DNA of 64,000 nt. Origin: Pilaira anomala (taxonomy: Eukaryota > Mucoromycota > Mucoromycetes > Mucorales > Mucoraceae). Every line of letters begins with the position of its first letter. The first letter of the stretch is position 1. The notes beneath the pieces were generated by a model that was given only the letters and a program-made list of their open reading frames with translations, was not told the DNA's origin and made no database searches. The position numbers and the translations under genes were made by a program. The stretch is taken from NCBI GenBank assembly GCA_025716855.1, contig JAIXMQ010000026.1, positions 1 to 64,000 on the forward strand, given 5' to 3'. This document shows, one piece after another, positions 35,326 through 48,056 of the stretch.

Positions 35326-36121
35326 TTTATATCTAATGAAATATTTTCTTACCAAGAGCACCATTTTTATTTCTTTATTTCTTTCTCCCGCAGATGAATT
35401 GTTTCGTTTTTTTCTCTTTGGTAATAAAGAATTTAAAGGAGTGTTACTTGAACACAGGTATCACAAAAAGGTGTGCATGATTGTATGTGCACTCTCTTAA
35501 CCGCACTGACTTTCTCCTCAAAAAAAAAAAAAAACCACTAAATAAACTTTAAAATTTCTTTTTTAGCACCCCCAACGATAAAATTTTCTTTTTTGTTCAA
35601 CACAAAAAAAAAAAAGCTTGTAGTAGCCTCAACTTTAACACCCCCCCCTCCCCCCCTCTCTCTCTCTTATAATTATTATTTTTTTAGCGCACTTATCCTC
35701 ATTCGTCATTTCTCTAATTATAGTGTGTTAGATAATATATTCATTATAACAATTTTTTTTTTTTTTTATAAAAGTTATTCTTCATCATCAAATTCAAATA
35801 ATTCCGATACAAAGAGCACTGTACATACATACTAGATACAGTAAAAAAAAAACACACGTGTAAACAGATACCATAGTAAGGTACGCCTTATGTAAGAAAA
35901 AAAAAATTAAATGATCGCGTTTTGTAACAAAGAAAGTCGAAGAATTCAAAAAGATAATTCATGCAAATACACTCAAAATCCTTACTGTCTCTGTATATAA
36001 TATAAGCATTTCTATCCACTGAAAACTTACCAAAAGATGGTTGTCAGCACAAATCAATAGCAAAAAAAAAAAAATTGTGTGTGATCAATAAGAAGACCTA
36101 ATAGAATGAAACCTTACTCTG

Positions 36122-36152
<31 letters not shown>

Positions 36153-36170
36153 ACATCCTCTGATAATAGA
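33719..36170. other. Gene-poor, homopolymer-rich DNA
   Basis: Repeated T/A runs, an (AT)n run at about 35293-35318, a C-rich then (CT)n stretch at 35640-35668. Open frames here are mostly translations of these runs. No supported gene, RNA or repeat family member. Confidence 0.5.
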
Positions 36171-36189
36171 GAATGAGCCTCTTTGTACC

Positions 36190-36385
36190 CGCAGACAAAA
36201 TAACTGGGCCAAATGATCGAGGAGCACAACTACATAGTACATTTACTTGCTACTACCTTTTTACTTTGTCCAAATCAACTCAATCGAAACAGTTTCGGTC
36301 TGTTATTAGAAAAAAGAAGAGTTTATACTCACTTCAAATATTTATTCCTGAAATAAGTGTGCGGATAGGTACAGGTCCATATATC
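36190..36385 (+). pseudogene. Tc1/mariner transposase fragment
   Basis: About 36260-36345 is recognisably similar in DNA and reading to the C-terminal box of the relic at 17.4-18.2 kb: SKSTQSKQFRSVIR aligns with SPELNPIKQF.SVIK, and the following AAGAGTTTATA stretch matches AGAGAGTTTATA. Too short and degraded to say more; no terminal repeats found. Confidence 0.4.
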
Positions 36386-36466
36386 ATCTGTGATAAAGAT
36401 ACTTTTAAAAGGCTTTCTTTTTTTCTTGGGGGGGGGGGGTCTGATGAGAGTGATATGATACATAAT

Positions 36467-38134
36467 TTATTTTAATTGTTCCTGCATCTTTTTTACACGT
36501 TTTTTGTTAATGGACTTGACTCTGGGATATATTAATCCATTGTAAAGGGTCATTAATATACTGGCGTTTAAATTGAGCTGTTTCGTTAAGACCAATTCGA
36601 CTAGAAGTCTCTTTGATATTGATAATCCTCTTTTGGTTGTTCTTTTAAAATGATCAAGTCTTGACATCATTTCGTCTTTCGATACAGCATTCTCGAATCC
36701 AAGACTCTTCCAATACTCGAACTTGATCAACCAATTTTCCAAACCTTGGTATTCTTCTTCGTTCAAACGATGATACACGACTAGGTTGATTAACTTTGAA
36801 CAAACAGAGATAAAGTCATTATTAGGTTCTTTCTCCTCATCATCATAGAGATTTAGCTGGTCTGGTGTTGTAAAGTCCATGTCTAAAAAAAAAGATGATT
36901 TGAAGCACAATTTTTTCAAACTTGCCTCCTTTTTATAATTTCGTAACATTCTTATACATGAAACTGTTTGGACCGGTGTCTTGGGTGAGAAAAGAATGGG
37001 ATGACTATCTTTTCCTATGAAGCTTGGAATTGTAACACCAAGAAAGGCATCCAACTTATCTCTACTACCGTTTTCGTGATTACACAATCCACCAGTGGCT
37101 ACGATTTCGAATCTTTGACACCAAAAGCAAAGCTCATACCATGATCCTCTTCCTTCTTGACGTTTCTCCATCTTTACTGTCAAAGTATCAGTGTATTCGT
37201 TCTTTTCATCCACTTGAGCAACGTCATCGATTTCTTTATCATGGTAATAAACTTCGACTTGCGTAACAAAGATCCAGTGATTGCTTTGTGTTTGAACCAC
37301 TGAATGAACCAACATGTCTTTTAACTTTTGACTGGCCGCTTCCATTGTAGCTACAGAAACTTTGTTCATTGTACTACCCTGATCAAAAAATGGGACAGTA
37401 GTATCAATCATAGCTGTATAATTATTGTTACGTAGCTGAGGAAACTTTTGGAAGATTCCAGCTGGGATAAAATCTTCTGGACACAAGCAAGCATACTTTA
37501 ATCGTGTTCGATGTAAAAGGCATTCTTCAAGTTTTTTATCAGCAATATGACATACAGGAGAAGGTGTACGAAGTCTTTTAGAACTGCCGGTGACGTTATT
37601 AAGATCGTTTCCTGGTGGGCGTTTCTTGCTGATTTTCCTATTATAAAAAAAAATGCAACAAAAAAGTTTTGACATATAAATATCTGCTCTTACATTTTGT
37701 TATAAAATAACTTACAAATGAAAGGTTCTTTGATAAAAATTAGCGCCAAGTTTGAAAAGCTCTTTTACACTATCATCCATTACGATTACATTGATTACAC
37801 TCCTGGGAAGGTGGTTTACCAGGTTTTGTACCTTTTTAAGGCTAGGGAACTCTACTTGGGACACATCTAAGTCGCGTAGATTTCCAAACCTATTTAGGTA
37901 TTTGTTGTCTACTTTGGTTGATGTGACGGTTATATTAACAATGTTTCTAAATAAAAAGTGTTGTTTGATGTAGCCATTGTGATGATTGATTCTAAAGATA
38001 GTATCGAACAAAGGGTAGTGGTAGAAAATCGTATGCAATTTTCTATTCGTCATGGAGAAAGCCGGTTTATCACATAACTTTAAATAAGAGTATATATGCT
38101 TCAAAAGGTTATCGTCTAGTAGAATAATCGACAT
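36467..38134 (-). CDS. F-box protein with uncharacterised C-terminal region
   Basis: Exon 1 37716-38134, exon 2 36467-37637, intron 78 nt (GTAAGT...AATAG); 529 aa. The N-terminus is an F-box (LLDDNLLKHIYSYLKL, residues 4-19, followed by FSMTNRKLH). A single LRR-like region follows (FRNIVNITV, FGNLRDLDVSQVEFPSL). After the splice join (FHL-KISKKRPP) comes about 390 aa with no domain I recognise, including a Cys-containing stretch (ELCFWCQRFEIVATGGLC, about residues 325-342) and a basic C-terminus. Family role would be an SCF adaptor. A decayed duplicate including the intron lies at 44.4-45.4 kb, so this is a member of a local family. Confidence 0.8.
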
Positions 38135-38737
38135 AATAACGTAGGAAGAAAAGGGGACTCTTGTAAAAACATCCTCCTCCCTTCACCACTTGAGGAGGGG
38201 ATTTAAAAATGTGATACAAGATGTAAATAAATAATTATCGAGTGCATAAAGATGTGTACGCTATTATTATGTTCAAATAAAATTGCGTCCTATATGTATA
38301 TGTATGGAAAAAAATATATTTTAGTTATTGTCACGTAAGTCTTCAAAAATAAAATTGGACTTACTGTCAAAGTAGAAAACAATCTGCAAGACACTTTTGG
38401 ACGCCTATAGAGGCCACTAAGCCTTAATAGTCTAACATCAGTTTCCGAACAGGTCTTTTTTTACAAACCTCAGGTTAAACTTCTATATTCCAAGCCAAGA
38501 AAGAGTCAATAATTAAAACAAAAGCACCGTGTTTTATAGCCCCCTCTCCCCCAATTCAAAGAACAAAGTGTCAAGTGATATAATTAGACGTGTCATCCCA
38601 TCTTACGACGACACCACTAAAAAAAGAACTTATGTTTCAGCCCTATGTCGTTTAAGTTGTACATACATATTAGATAAAATAATAAGCTTTGTGCTAAAAA
38701 AAATTATACTTATACCATTACATATAAAGCACCTCGT
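38135..38737. other. Upstream region of F-box gene
   Basis: 5' side of the minus-strand F-box gene; no other gene. The 114-codon open frame at 38529-38873 runs through the MITE and is not considered coding. Confidence 0.4.
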
Positions 38738-38858
38738 TACTGTACCCGCTCTATTTAAGGCTAAAAAAAAATTTTTTTTTTCAGACTTTTGTGGCCTTAA
38801 ATCGTATCATGGCCAAAATTTTCAGAGAATTGCGGCCTTAAACAGAGCGGGTACTGTA
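38738..38858. mobile_element. 121-bp MITE with 23-bp inverted ends, TA flanks
   Basis: The ends are inverted copies: C(T/A)GTACCCGCTCT(A/G)TTTAAGG on each side, bordered by TA on both sides. The interior has short A and T runs and further GGCC-containing inverted pieces, so the whole element can fold into a long hairpin. The TA target and CAGTACCC-type ends fit a non-autonomous Tc1/mariner relative. It lacks any coding capacity. Whether it belongs to the family of the transposase relics nearby cannot be tested here since their ends were not found. Confidence 0.7.
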
Positions 38859-41485
38859 CTTTTAATATTATGAGAAGAAGAGGGACGTTTATTAAAGACG
38901 CGATAAAGGGTCAGTGTGAGGCCAAGAATTAAAATTCTGCAAGAACTTTCCTACAACTTTATGAGTTAAACCCTGACAGCGAAACACATTTATGGTGTCT
39001 CTGTACATAATTATTTAAAATACTTACTCGTTATACAACTTTAAAATACTATTCAAATTGCAAAAATAAAAATAAAAATAAAATAAAAAAAAAGTAAAAG
39101 TAAAAGTAAAAGAAAGAAAAAAAAAAAAAAAAAGAAAAAGGACCAACTTCTTTTTTTATTCGTAAAAAATGAACTTTAATTTAAAAGACAATAAAAAATT
39201 CTTTTAACTAAGAGAAAAACCTGTACAGAAATACCAGTTGACCCCAAATAAACCCATAATGTAACTTCAAACGCTTAATTCTAGTACCAAGTCTTCTTGG
39301 AAACCAACCGCAAGATATTCCTCCGAGATCACGCACACTTCATAATATTTAGAAAGAGATTTTTTTTTTTTTTTGAAATCTATCAACAAGATTTATTAGA
39401 CAATAAATCACTTCTTTGTGATAAAATTACTTAGTTGATTTAACATTGACAACCTATATTACGTATGCATGTTTAAAAGTTGTTCTTTTCTGACACAATA
39501 ATTTCTATAAATAGTGTATGTAATCGAGCAAAAGATTAAGACGGTAATGACAAGGAAAATTCATGTCATGCTTTGAAATGATTAAGTATCATACAAATTT
39601 ATTTTGACCTTTGTTGTTAAAACTTCATCTGATTAAAACAAAAAAAAAAAAAATCTGTTTGATTAGCATAATACAGAATCTACTTCCTTTAGGGTGATAG
39701 CTCCCACAGGTTGGTTATTAACATCACATTCGGTACTTTTTCAATCTTAATAAATATGACTTTTTCAAAAAAAAAAATCTCATTTTTTAATGTGAAATAC
39801 TGTTGTGTAATAATCCAAAGTTTTATTTAGACTTTAAAAGCTATATGAATGTGCAGTGGAAAGGAAAAAAATACGGGTAAAAGTATCTATGGGGAATCAT
39901 AAAACTCGTTAGGATAAAACGATGAAGCCACTAGTAATGCTAAGTAGGATGAAATAAAATAAAATAGTTTAAAAGATAAGGCATATACTGAGAATAAAGA
40001 GGTAGGTGAAGCGAAGTTAGTTGGACTCGGTTAACAAAGCAGGTCTAAATTGTTTTCTATATCATGTAATGATGAATTGATGAGTCCAAGTAAGCAAATG
40101 GAGGGCATGTGTCAACAGTTGCGAGTAAAAATAAAGATACTAAAGAAGGAAAGGGCTGAATTTGTTGATTGATGAAGCACCTAAATCGAAGAGAATCGAT
40201 CGGTATAGGTATACGGCGAGAAACAATTGGTGCTGCAATATATCATAGAAAAAAAAAATCTTTAGCGATTACCGGTTTGTACGTTGGGTAGTGAATAAGA
40301 GTTATCAGGTCCAGAAAACCAAATATCATCTAAACAGAGCTCCAAAATTATTTTTGGATATGCCTGGAGATCAGGATCTGCAGGTGGATTCGAGGTATTT
40401 TTTTTTTTTTTTTTTGCTCAAATGCAGGTTCATGGTATATTATTCACGTTTCAAAGTTGTTCATTTCTTGATATAACCTCTGGTATAGATTAGCCTATGT
40501 TATCAAACCAGAAATTCAAGTGACAATGGCAAGGAAGATTCATATTTATTTTAAAATGAAAAAAAAAGAAAGGAAAGGACAGAAAAAATTAATAATCAAA
40601 ACCTGTTCGCGATGTACAACATAACGTACCTGTTTCATGCAAATTAATTTTAACCGATCCTGTACAAAAAATTGTATTAATTTTTTTTTTTTTTTTTTTT
40701 TTACCTGATTAGCATCAATCATATCATTTGTTTATTGAACGTGTGCAAGCATATACTTCATTTGGGTAGGAATAATAAAAATAAAAAAAAAAAGACACTT
40801 TGCTTTAAAAGGTATAGTTTTCCAAAGAAGACTTTAACAACTGTTACAGACCAGTAATTTCTTCATCCACGTGCTTAGACTGAAGATTGTATTTTATATC
40901 TTATCCGTTGTAATTTTGAATATATATTATTATTTCTTTTTCGAACGTAGTGTTATTTGTATGTAAAATGACACCTCTTGTATACTCTCAGAACTTGTTT
41001 TATATATATTTAGCGTGCAAAGATTTATTTCAAGAATAGTTAAAAGAACATTCATGATCAAAAGCACTATTACTCGACAACAACGGCATAAAAAATCTAA
41101 CTATTTACATAAAATATGATGAAGTTTATGTTGAGCTTAACGGTTATTTGACTGCATTTATAAGTTATAGTATACAATGATTAGTTATATGTAAGCTATC
41201 AATTACACTTTCTAGACTGATATATGATGCACGGTGTTTTATAATCCGCATGTGAATATTGAAGGCTCGGTTTATATGAAGTATTGGTCGTGATAATAAT
41301 GTCGCCTATCATCAGGTTATTAAATTGAAAGAAGAACAATGACATGAATTTGAAATCCGAGAATGACATGCATCGAACTTGATTGTTGTCGGTGTCCTGA
41401 TTGAAAAAATAGATAAAAAGATATCATCATATTTTCTTTCCTTTTTTTTATATATATATATCTATATTTCAAGGTGATATTTAAA
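38859..41485. repeat. Repeat-rich spacer with two dispersed-repeat copies
   Basis: Contains two diverged copies of the dispersed core repeat: about 39380-39600 (GATTTATTAGACAATAAATC, later AAGATTAAGACGGTAATGAC and AAGGAAAATTCATG) and about 40440-40620 (GTGACAATGGCAAGGAAGAT, then a poly-purine run and AAACCTGTTCGC). The short repeat at 39619-39675 matches 17261-17320. No supported gene. Confidence 0.5.
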
Positions 41486-42718
<1,233 letters not shown>

Positions 42719-42885
42719 ATAAATTCTTATTTTTTTTTTATTATTATTTGTTTGTGTTTGTGTTTGCATTTGTGTGTAAGTGAGTGTTTGTGAGTGTGTG
42801 TGTGTGTGCGGTTTCTAATTTATGGTAGATGAAAAAAAAAAACATAGATGAAATAAAAGAAAAAAGTTATGTGATGATTTTTTTT

Positions 42886-43523
42886 TTAGTTGAGTTCATT
42901 TGATACAACACGGTCTACAAGGGGTTGAATATCTTTAATCTTATCCATAAACACATCAAGTGCTGAAAGGAAAATTTGTTCGGCAGGAATAATACCTGAA
43001 GTTTCGACATTGACTGAAAAAGTATAGAGTGAGTAATTCTTTCTTTTATACTAAAACGAAATAAAAATCAACTTACAAATGAAATGATCACGGACACGAG
43101 TCAAGCGGACCTTGTTGTCGAATTTCTCATGTCGTAAAACTTCTCTGCTAACTGTATCCTTACGGGCATTAACAACCTTGGCAGTCTTGACACCATTTAC
43201 TTTAACAACCTCAACAACACCATCAACAAAACATTTTTTGAAATCTTCAGCGTCTTCACCTGTGATAGGTTCCAAGATTGTGATTTCAGGAAGAATACGG
43301 TAAGATGCTGTAGCAACGGGAGACCACTTGGCGTGCTCTCTACCAAGACCCTTTTGACAATGTAATTCCATCTCCATCTCTTGACCAGGTCTTAACTTGG
43401 CAATCACAATATCATCATGAACAGGTCTAGGTGGGTTATCACCAAACTTTTCTTCTTGGTTACCCTTGGGTTCCCAAACCAAATCGCCAGATAAGACTAT
43501 AATAATTCATTAATAAACTCATT

Positions 43524-43557
<34 letters not shown>

Positions 43558-44296
43558 ATCTACACAGAAAATAAAAACTTACCGAAACTGTTGATATATT
43601 TCTTGCTGGGATCAGTTTCATCAGCAGCAGCTTCGGGATTGAACTCACACTTCTTCTTCAATTTGAAAACAAGTGTATTAAGATCGGTAGGTCCACCATC
43701 TTCAGTCATATAATCAAATTCGAGAGGATCGGCCTTGATGGGAATTAAACCTAAACGATGTGCAACAACTTCATCTTGGATAATAGAGGTATTGTTCATT
43801 ACATAAACTTTTTCAATAGCCATAGTAGGAACCTAATTTAAGTCTTATCAGTATCGTTCCCTTTCCAAAAATAAAATAAAAATCGATGCCTTATTTTACC
43901 TCAGCAATCATAATACGACGGAAAGCGTTAGCAATAGACGCGTCAATACCAATTAAATCAAATTCTACACTGTGCTTGGAAAGACGCTGGATCTTGACCT
44001 TGAAATTCTACAATGATTGAAAACATTCAATTATCTTATTTTTTGTAACTGTCATTGACAAATGGGTTTATTCTATATACCTTTTTGAACTCTTCAAGGT
44101 TGAAACCGTTATCAATACCGGGATACTGGTTAGGGTAATCACTACCACTGACCTACAGTAAGGCTTTTAATATACATGGACTTGTTTTGTTCTATTTTTC
44201 TATAAAAAAAAAGCTTACACTGAAAACTCTGTCCTTTTCAATTACAACACGGCTACGTAAGAGTTCGACATTTTCGGGAAGTTGAGCGTCCTTCAT
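42886..44296 (-). CDS. RNA polymerase I/III subunit AC40 (RPAC1)
   Basis: Exons 44219-44296, 44081-44152, 43900-44007, 43583-43832, 43077-43496, 42886-43013; 351 aa. Shared alpha-like subunit of nuclear RNA polymerases I and III, forming the assembly platform with AC19. Hallmarks: [20 protein letters not shown] and [15 protein letters not shown] (the alpha-motif, about residues 60-95), [14 protein letters not shown], then the insertion domain and [10 protein letters not shown], followed by [13 protein letters not shown]. Six exons close without frame error; the intron between exons 4 and 5 holds a (TC)n run at about 43527-43556. The 3' end is 167 bp from DAHP synthase. Confidence 0.93.
43527..43556 (+). 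repeat. (TC)n microsatellite in AC40 intron 4
   Basis: About 15 TC dinucleotides inside the intron 43497-43582, close to the acceptor side in plus coordinates and near the donor in gene direction. Confidence 0.85.
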
Positions 44297-44439
44297 TTTT
44301 TTTTAAATATTTATAGTATATACAGTTCAAAAAAAAAAGGTTTTAAAAAAAGTCAAAAGGCTTTTTTTTTTCTTCAAAAAAAAAGTTGAGACGTCAAATA
44401 AAAAAGTCACAATTACCACAATTCAAATAAAAGGTTCTT

Positions 44440-45395
44440 TTTCAAAGTCAAGGCTTTTCCAGTATTCAAACTAGACCAACGAGCTTTCCAAAGCTTGGTA
44501 CTCTTCGTCATTTAAATTATATAAACGGCTGGATTTATTAGCTTTGAACAAACAGATATAAATCCATTAACTTCCTGTTCGTAAAGGCCCAATTGATCTC
44601 GTGTAGTAAATTCAATGTCTACGAAAAAAGATTATTTGAAACTTTATTCTTTTAAGCTTGATAGTTTCGCAACATTCTAATCCGCGAAACTGTTTGTGCT
44701 GGTGTACTTGGTGAGAAAATTAATTTAACCTATGAAACTTGCAATTGTAACTCAAAGAAAGGCACCCAACTTATTCGAACCGTCTTTACATCTGTAAAAA
44801 CCGCTAGGTGCTACTACTTCAAAGTTTTGATACCAAAAGCAAAGCTCGTACCATGGCCCTTTTCCTTCTTGATGTTTCTCCATCTTTGCTGTCTAAATAT
44901 CAAAGTATTCATTCTTTTCATCAACTTGAGCACCGTCATCAATTTCTTTATCATGGTAATAGACTTCGACTGCGTGACAAAGATCTAGTTATTGCTATGT
45001 ATTTGAACCACTGAATGCACTTACATGTCTTTTAACTTTCTGGAAGTAACCTCTATTTTAGCTGCTGATGGGTCAGCCATTGTATTTTCAAGAGGTTAGT
45101 AGCTTTAATTACTGATTTATAATTTTTAGACAACTGAGAAAAATTTAAAAATATTTCAGCCGGGATGAAATCCTCAGGACATGCTAAAGCATATTTCATA
45201 AGACTTCTAAATAAAAGACACCCCTCCAGCTGTATGTCAGAGACATTACAAACTGGAGAAGGCGTATAAAGTCTTTTGAAATGCTAGTAACGTTGGGATT
45301 GGTGCTCTGGCGTTTCCTGTTGATTTTCTAATACACAAAGTTTTATATAAGACATAAGTATTTGCTCTGAAATTTCATTAAAATAACATTATATT
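44440..45395 (-). pseudogene. Decayed duplicate of the 36.5-kb F-box gene
   Basis: Collinear with 36698-37710: the same order of segments (CTTTCCAAAGCTTGGTACTC versus the TTTCCAAACCTTGG piece, TTTGAACAAACAGA, CCAAAAGCAAAGCTC, TTCTTTATCATGGTAATA, TCTGGACA/CTCAGGACA, GTCTTTT, GCGTTTC.TG.TGATTTTC) is present with many indels and stops. It includes sequence corresponding to the intron, so it arose by DNA duplication, not retroposition. The exon 1 part with the F-box is absent; similarity stops at about 45395, just before an inverted-repeat element. No product is expected. Confidence 0.8.
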
Positions 45396-45434
45396 AAAAC
45401 GCATAACGCGTAGTCGCGAGAAACATTTCTTTTA

Positions 45435-45825
45435 GGGGAAATATACGTGCACCATATTTTTTTTTACAGACACTACTATTGATAATAAATCACTGCTTTC
45501 TGATAAAGTTATTAAAGCTTTGATAAGACTTAGGTACTAGTGACGTGTTTTATGTAGGCTTCAAAGACATTTGCTTCTTGAAACTAGCTCTTGTCTAGTG
45601 GATAACGCACATGGTCAAAGAAAAGATTAAGAGAATAGCAGGAAGATTAATTTTGAGAGATATAGAAAAAAAAAAAAAAGAAAAGAAAAAGAAAACGAGA
45701 GAAAAAAAAACTTGTTTCTGTGGCGTGTGAAAAAAATAAGATGCCAATAATAATCAAGAGTGGTAGGCGAAAAATGTGGTGCACAAAAAATATGGTGCGC
45801 AAATATGGTGCACGTATCTTACCCC
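45435..45825. mobile_element. 391-bp element with 25-bp terminal inverted repeats
   Basis: Left end GGGGAAATATACGTGCACC plus ATATTT (45435-45459) matches the complement of 45801-45825 at 23 of 25 positions. Just inside the right end are three near-tandem copies of ATATGGTGC(A/G)C. The interior holds a copy of the dispersed core repeat (ATAAATCACTGCTTTCTGAT, AAAGATTAAGAGAATAGCAG, then a poly-purine run, TTGTTTCTGTGGCGTGTG). No coding capacity; fits a non-autonomous DNA element. A target duplication was not evident. Confidence 0.6.
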
Positions 45826-46056
45826 TTTTTTTTCCACTTCTAATCTTTTATGAAATACTCTATGTTATAGAGAACGAACGTATCTATTTTTCTTTTTTGG
45901 CATGTTGATGTTTATTTTGTTCGCTTCTGGAAAAACGTGTTTATAAAAATAAATGAATTCCTGACCAATAAAATCGAGTAACATCATAGAGTGTTGTAAT
46001 GTGTGTTTATTCAGGGAAAAAAAAAAAGTCTGCTAATGATATGATGGACGTAGTTC

Positions 46057-46444
46057 TTATTTGGCCTTTTGTTTATCTTTGCTCTTGGATGTTGTCTTAA
46101 TAACGAAAGCACCAACAAGTGAAAGTGCAGCAACCAAGACAGCAGCAGGTAAATAAATAGCGTATTGATAAGGAAGAAAGAATTTTTGAAGAGAGCTTGT
46201 TTCATCCAAGAATGGCTAAATAATAATAATAACAATAATAAAGGGAATGAGTGTAAATCAAACACGATCAGTCTTGATTTATAACTTACAACGATGAAGG
46301 TCCAAATGGAAAAATAAGTAAAAATAAAAGCTGCTGCAGAAACGCAAGTAGCGCCAAAGATTTTGTCTTTTGATCCCTTTATTCAAAAAAGAAAGTTAGA
46401 AAGTGTTAACTAATACCGTTGTTCTGGTGTTTTTACTTTACCAT
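46057..46444 (-). CDS. DPM2: Dolichol-phosphate mannosyltransferase subunit 2
   Basis: Exon 1 46442-46444 (ATG only), exon 2 46290-46376, exon 3 46057-46215; 82 aa, matching the usual 80-odd residues. Two transmembrane helices (ATCVSAAAFIFTYFSIWTFI and YLPAAVLVAALSLVGAFVI) around the conserved PFLDETSSLQKFFLPYQYA segment are the DPM2 pattern. It stabilises and localises the catalytic subunit DPM1 in the ER membrane, which makes dolichol-phosphate mannose for N-glycans, O-mannose and GPI anchors. The C-terminal KSKDKQKAK tail is basic. The start codon again stands alone in exon 1. Confidence 0.88.
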
Positions 46445-46708
46445 TGGTATATATAAGTTAATAGTATAAAAAGTAAAATCAATAAATATAACGCGACACA
46501 GATTATTAAAGCACAAGAAAATCAGTGACTTTGAATTTTACGTTACTCATCTTCACAAACTTGCGTTGAAAGCTGTCAAATTATAGAGCCAATGAATACT
46601 TTACAACAGGTACATCTTTTGATCTGTACTTTATACTGATTTAGCTAGCAAGTGCAGTATAATTACAACAAATAAGCAAAACAATTCACATATAATGCAA
46701 TTCCCAGA

Positions 46709-46765
<57 letters not shown>

Positions 46766-46925
46766 ACCCCATCCAAGAACATATCTATAATACCAAAATA
46801 AAATAAAAAACAAAATAAAAAGATGTATATATATTTCAATTCATTTTAATTGTAATAACAAAGAGTTGATTGCTATTTAACTAGAATTTTTCAAAACTCG
46901 AATTTTTCCAGGAGAAAGAAGAGAT
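46445..46925. other. Spacer with (AC)n
   Basis: Between uL4 and DPM2, both on the minus strand. Contains an (AC)n microsatellite at about 46715-46762. No gene seen. Confidence 0.5.
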
Positions 46926-48056
46926 TTAAGCAGAGTGGAGAGTTTCCAAGAACTTCTTGGAAGCAGCGGTGGAGGCACCACGCTTCTTTTGGACCTTGGT
47001 AACCTTACCGGCGGCAATCTTCTCAGCCTTGACGAGCTCAGCACGACGAAGGACTTGAGCGTAAGGGTTAAGACGGTTCATGACACCTTGGTTCTTAAGA
47101 GGGTTCTTCTTTTGGGTGAAAGGACGCTTGTGGTGCTTGTTACCGGCGGGACGAACAACGGATTGGATTTCATCAGAGTTGATGAGACGAGCAACATCAG
47201 GGTTGGTCATGATGTGATCGGGTAAAACGTAGTCCTTCTTTAAGGTAGCAGGGGCTTCATAAGTACCGTAGAGTTGATCGAGGAGAGCAATAGCAGATTG
47301 AGTCCAGATGATGAAACGACCTAAATGTCCACCAGGAGCGAGTTGCAAGAGGTTAAGACGACGAACGTTAACGAGCTCGAGACCGGGCAAGTTACGGAAA
47401 GCCTTGACGAGACCGTTATCTTCGTTATAGATGACAAGGGGACCACGACGTTGTCTGTGACGACGGTTACGGAGCTTACCTTGACCGGCACGGAGCTTAC
47501 GAGAGTTGGAGACCTTGACAACATCGGAGTAAGCGTTTAAAGACTTGAGGAGAGCAACAGCTTCCTTGGTCTTGGTCAACTTCTCAACGGAGTCAGCGAC
47601 AACAAGAGGAACTTCCTCAATCTTCTCAACACGATGACCACGAGCCATAACCAAAGAAGGTAAAGCGGAAGCAGCTAAAGCAGAAGCAGTAGCGAAACGC
47701 TTTTGGTTAAGGTTGGTCTTAACGTGCCACTTTCTCCAGGTCTTGGTAGGAGCGAACATACGACCACCACGACACATGTTACCGAAAGCAGCTTGACCAG
47801 CACGGTGAGTACCACTACCGTTAACACGAGGAATACGAGCAACAGCACGACCGGTACCCCAAGATTCAGCAGAGGTTTGTTCACCAGCGTTATCGGCAAC
47901 AGCATAAGCTTGACGCTTGTTCTTGGCCATGTTGGTGTGGACGAAACCAACAATATCGGGACGAATGGGGGCCTTGAAGACAGCGGGGAGAGGGACAGTA
48001 GAAGCGACGTTCTTACCACATTCGGTATAGACGTTGAGAACAGGTCTGGCAGCGGA
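46926..48056 (-). CDS. RPL4: 60S ribosomal protein uL4
   Basis: Main exon 46926-48056 encodes 376 residues beginning [12 protein letters not shown] and missing only the start. Conserved motifs: [71 protein letters not shown], and a Lys-rich eukaryotic extension. uL4 lines the exit tunnel of the large subunit with its long loop. The acceptor ACACATAG at 48057-48064, with a CTAAC branch site just upstream, shows that at least one upstream exon exists; the only nearby ATG followed by GT is 48296-48298, which would give MSAARPVL with a 239-nt intron. I am not certain of that exon, so the start is left at the acceptor. Strongly biased codon use. Confidence 0.92.
   Translation of the reverse strand, partial: SAARPVLNVYTECGKNVASTVPLPAVFKAPIRPDIVGFVHTNMAKNKRQAYAVADNAGEQTSAESWGTGRAVARIPRVNGSGTHRAGQAAFGNMCRGGRMFAPTKTWRKWHVKTNLNQKRFATASALAASALPSLVMARGHRVEKIEEVPLVVADSVEKLTKTKEAVALLKSLNAYSDVVKVSNSRKLRAGQGKLRNRRHRQRRGPLVIYNEDNGLVKAFRNLPGLELVNVRRLNLLQLAPGGHLGRFIIWTQSAIALLDQLYGTYEAPATLKKDYVLPDHIMTNPDVARLINSDEIQSVVRPAGNKHHKRPFTQKKNPLKNQGVMNRLNPYAQVLRRAELVKAEKIAAGKVTKVQKKRGASTAASKKFLETLHSA

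Noticed and set aside
35207..35835. Two open frames of 80-97 codons
   Set aside because: Largely translations of T, AT and CT runs; Phe/Ile/Tyr-only composition.
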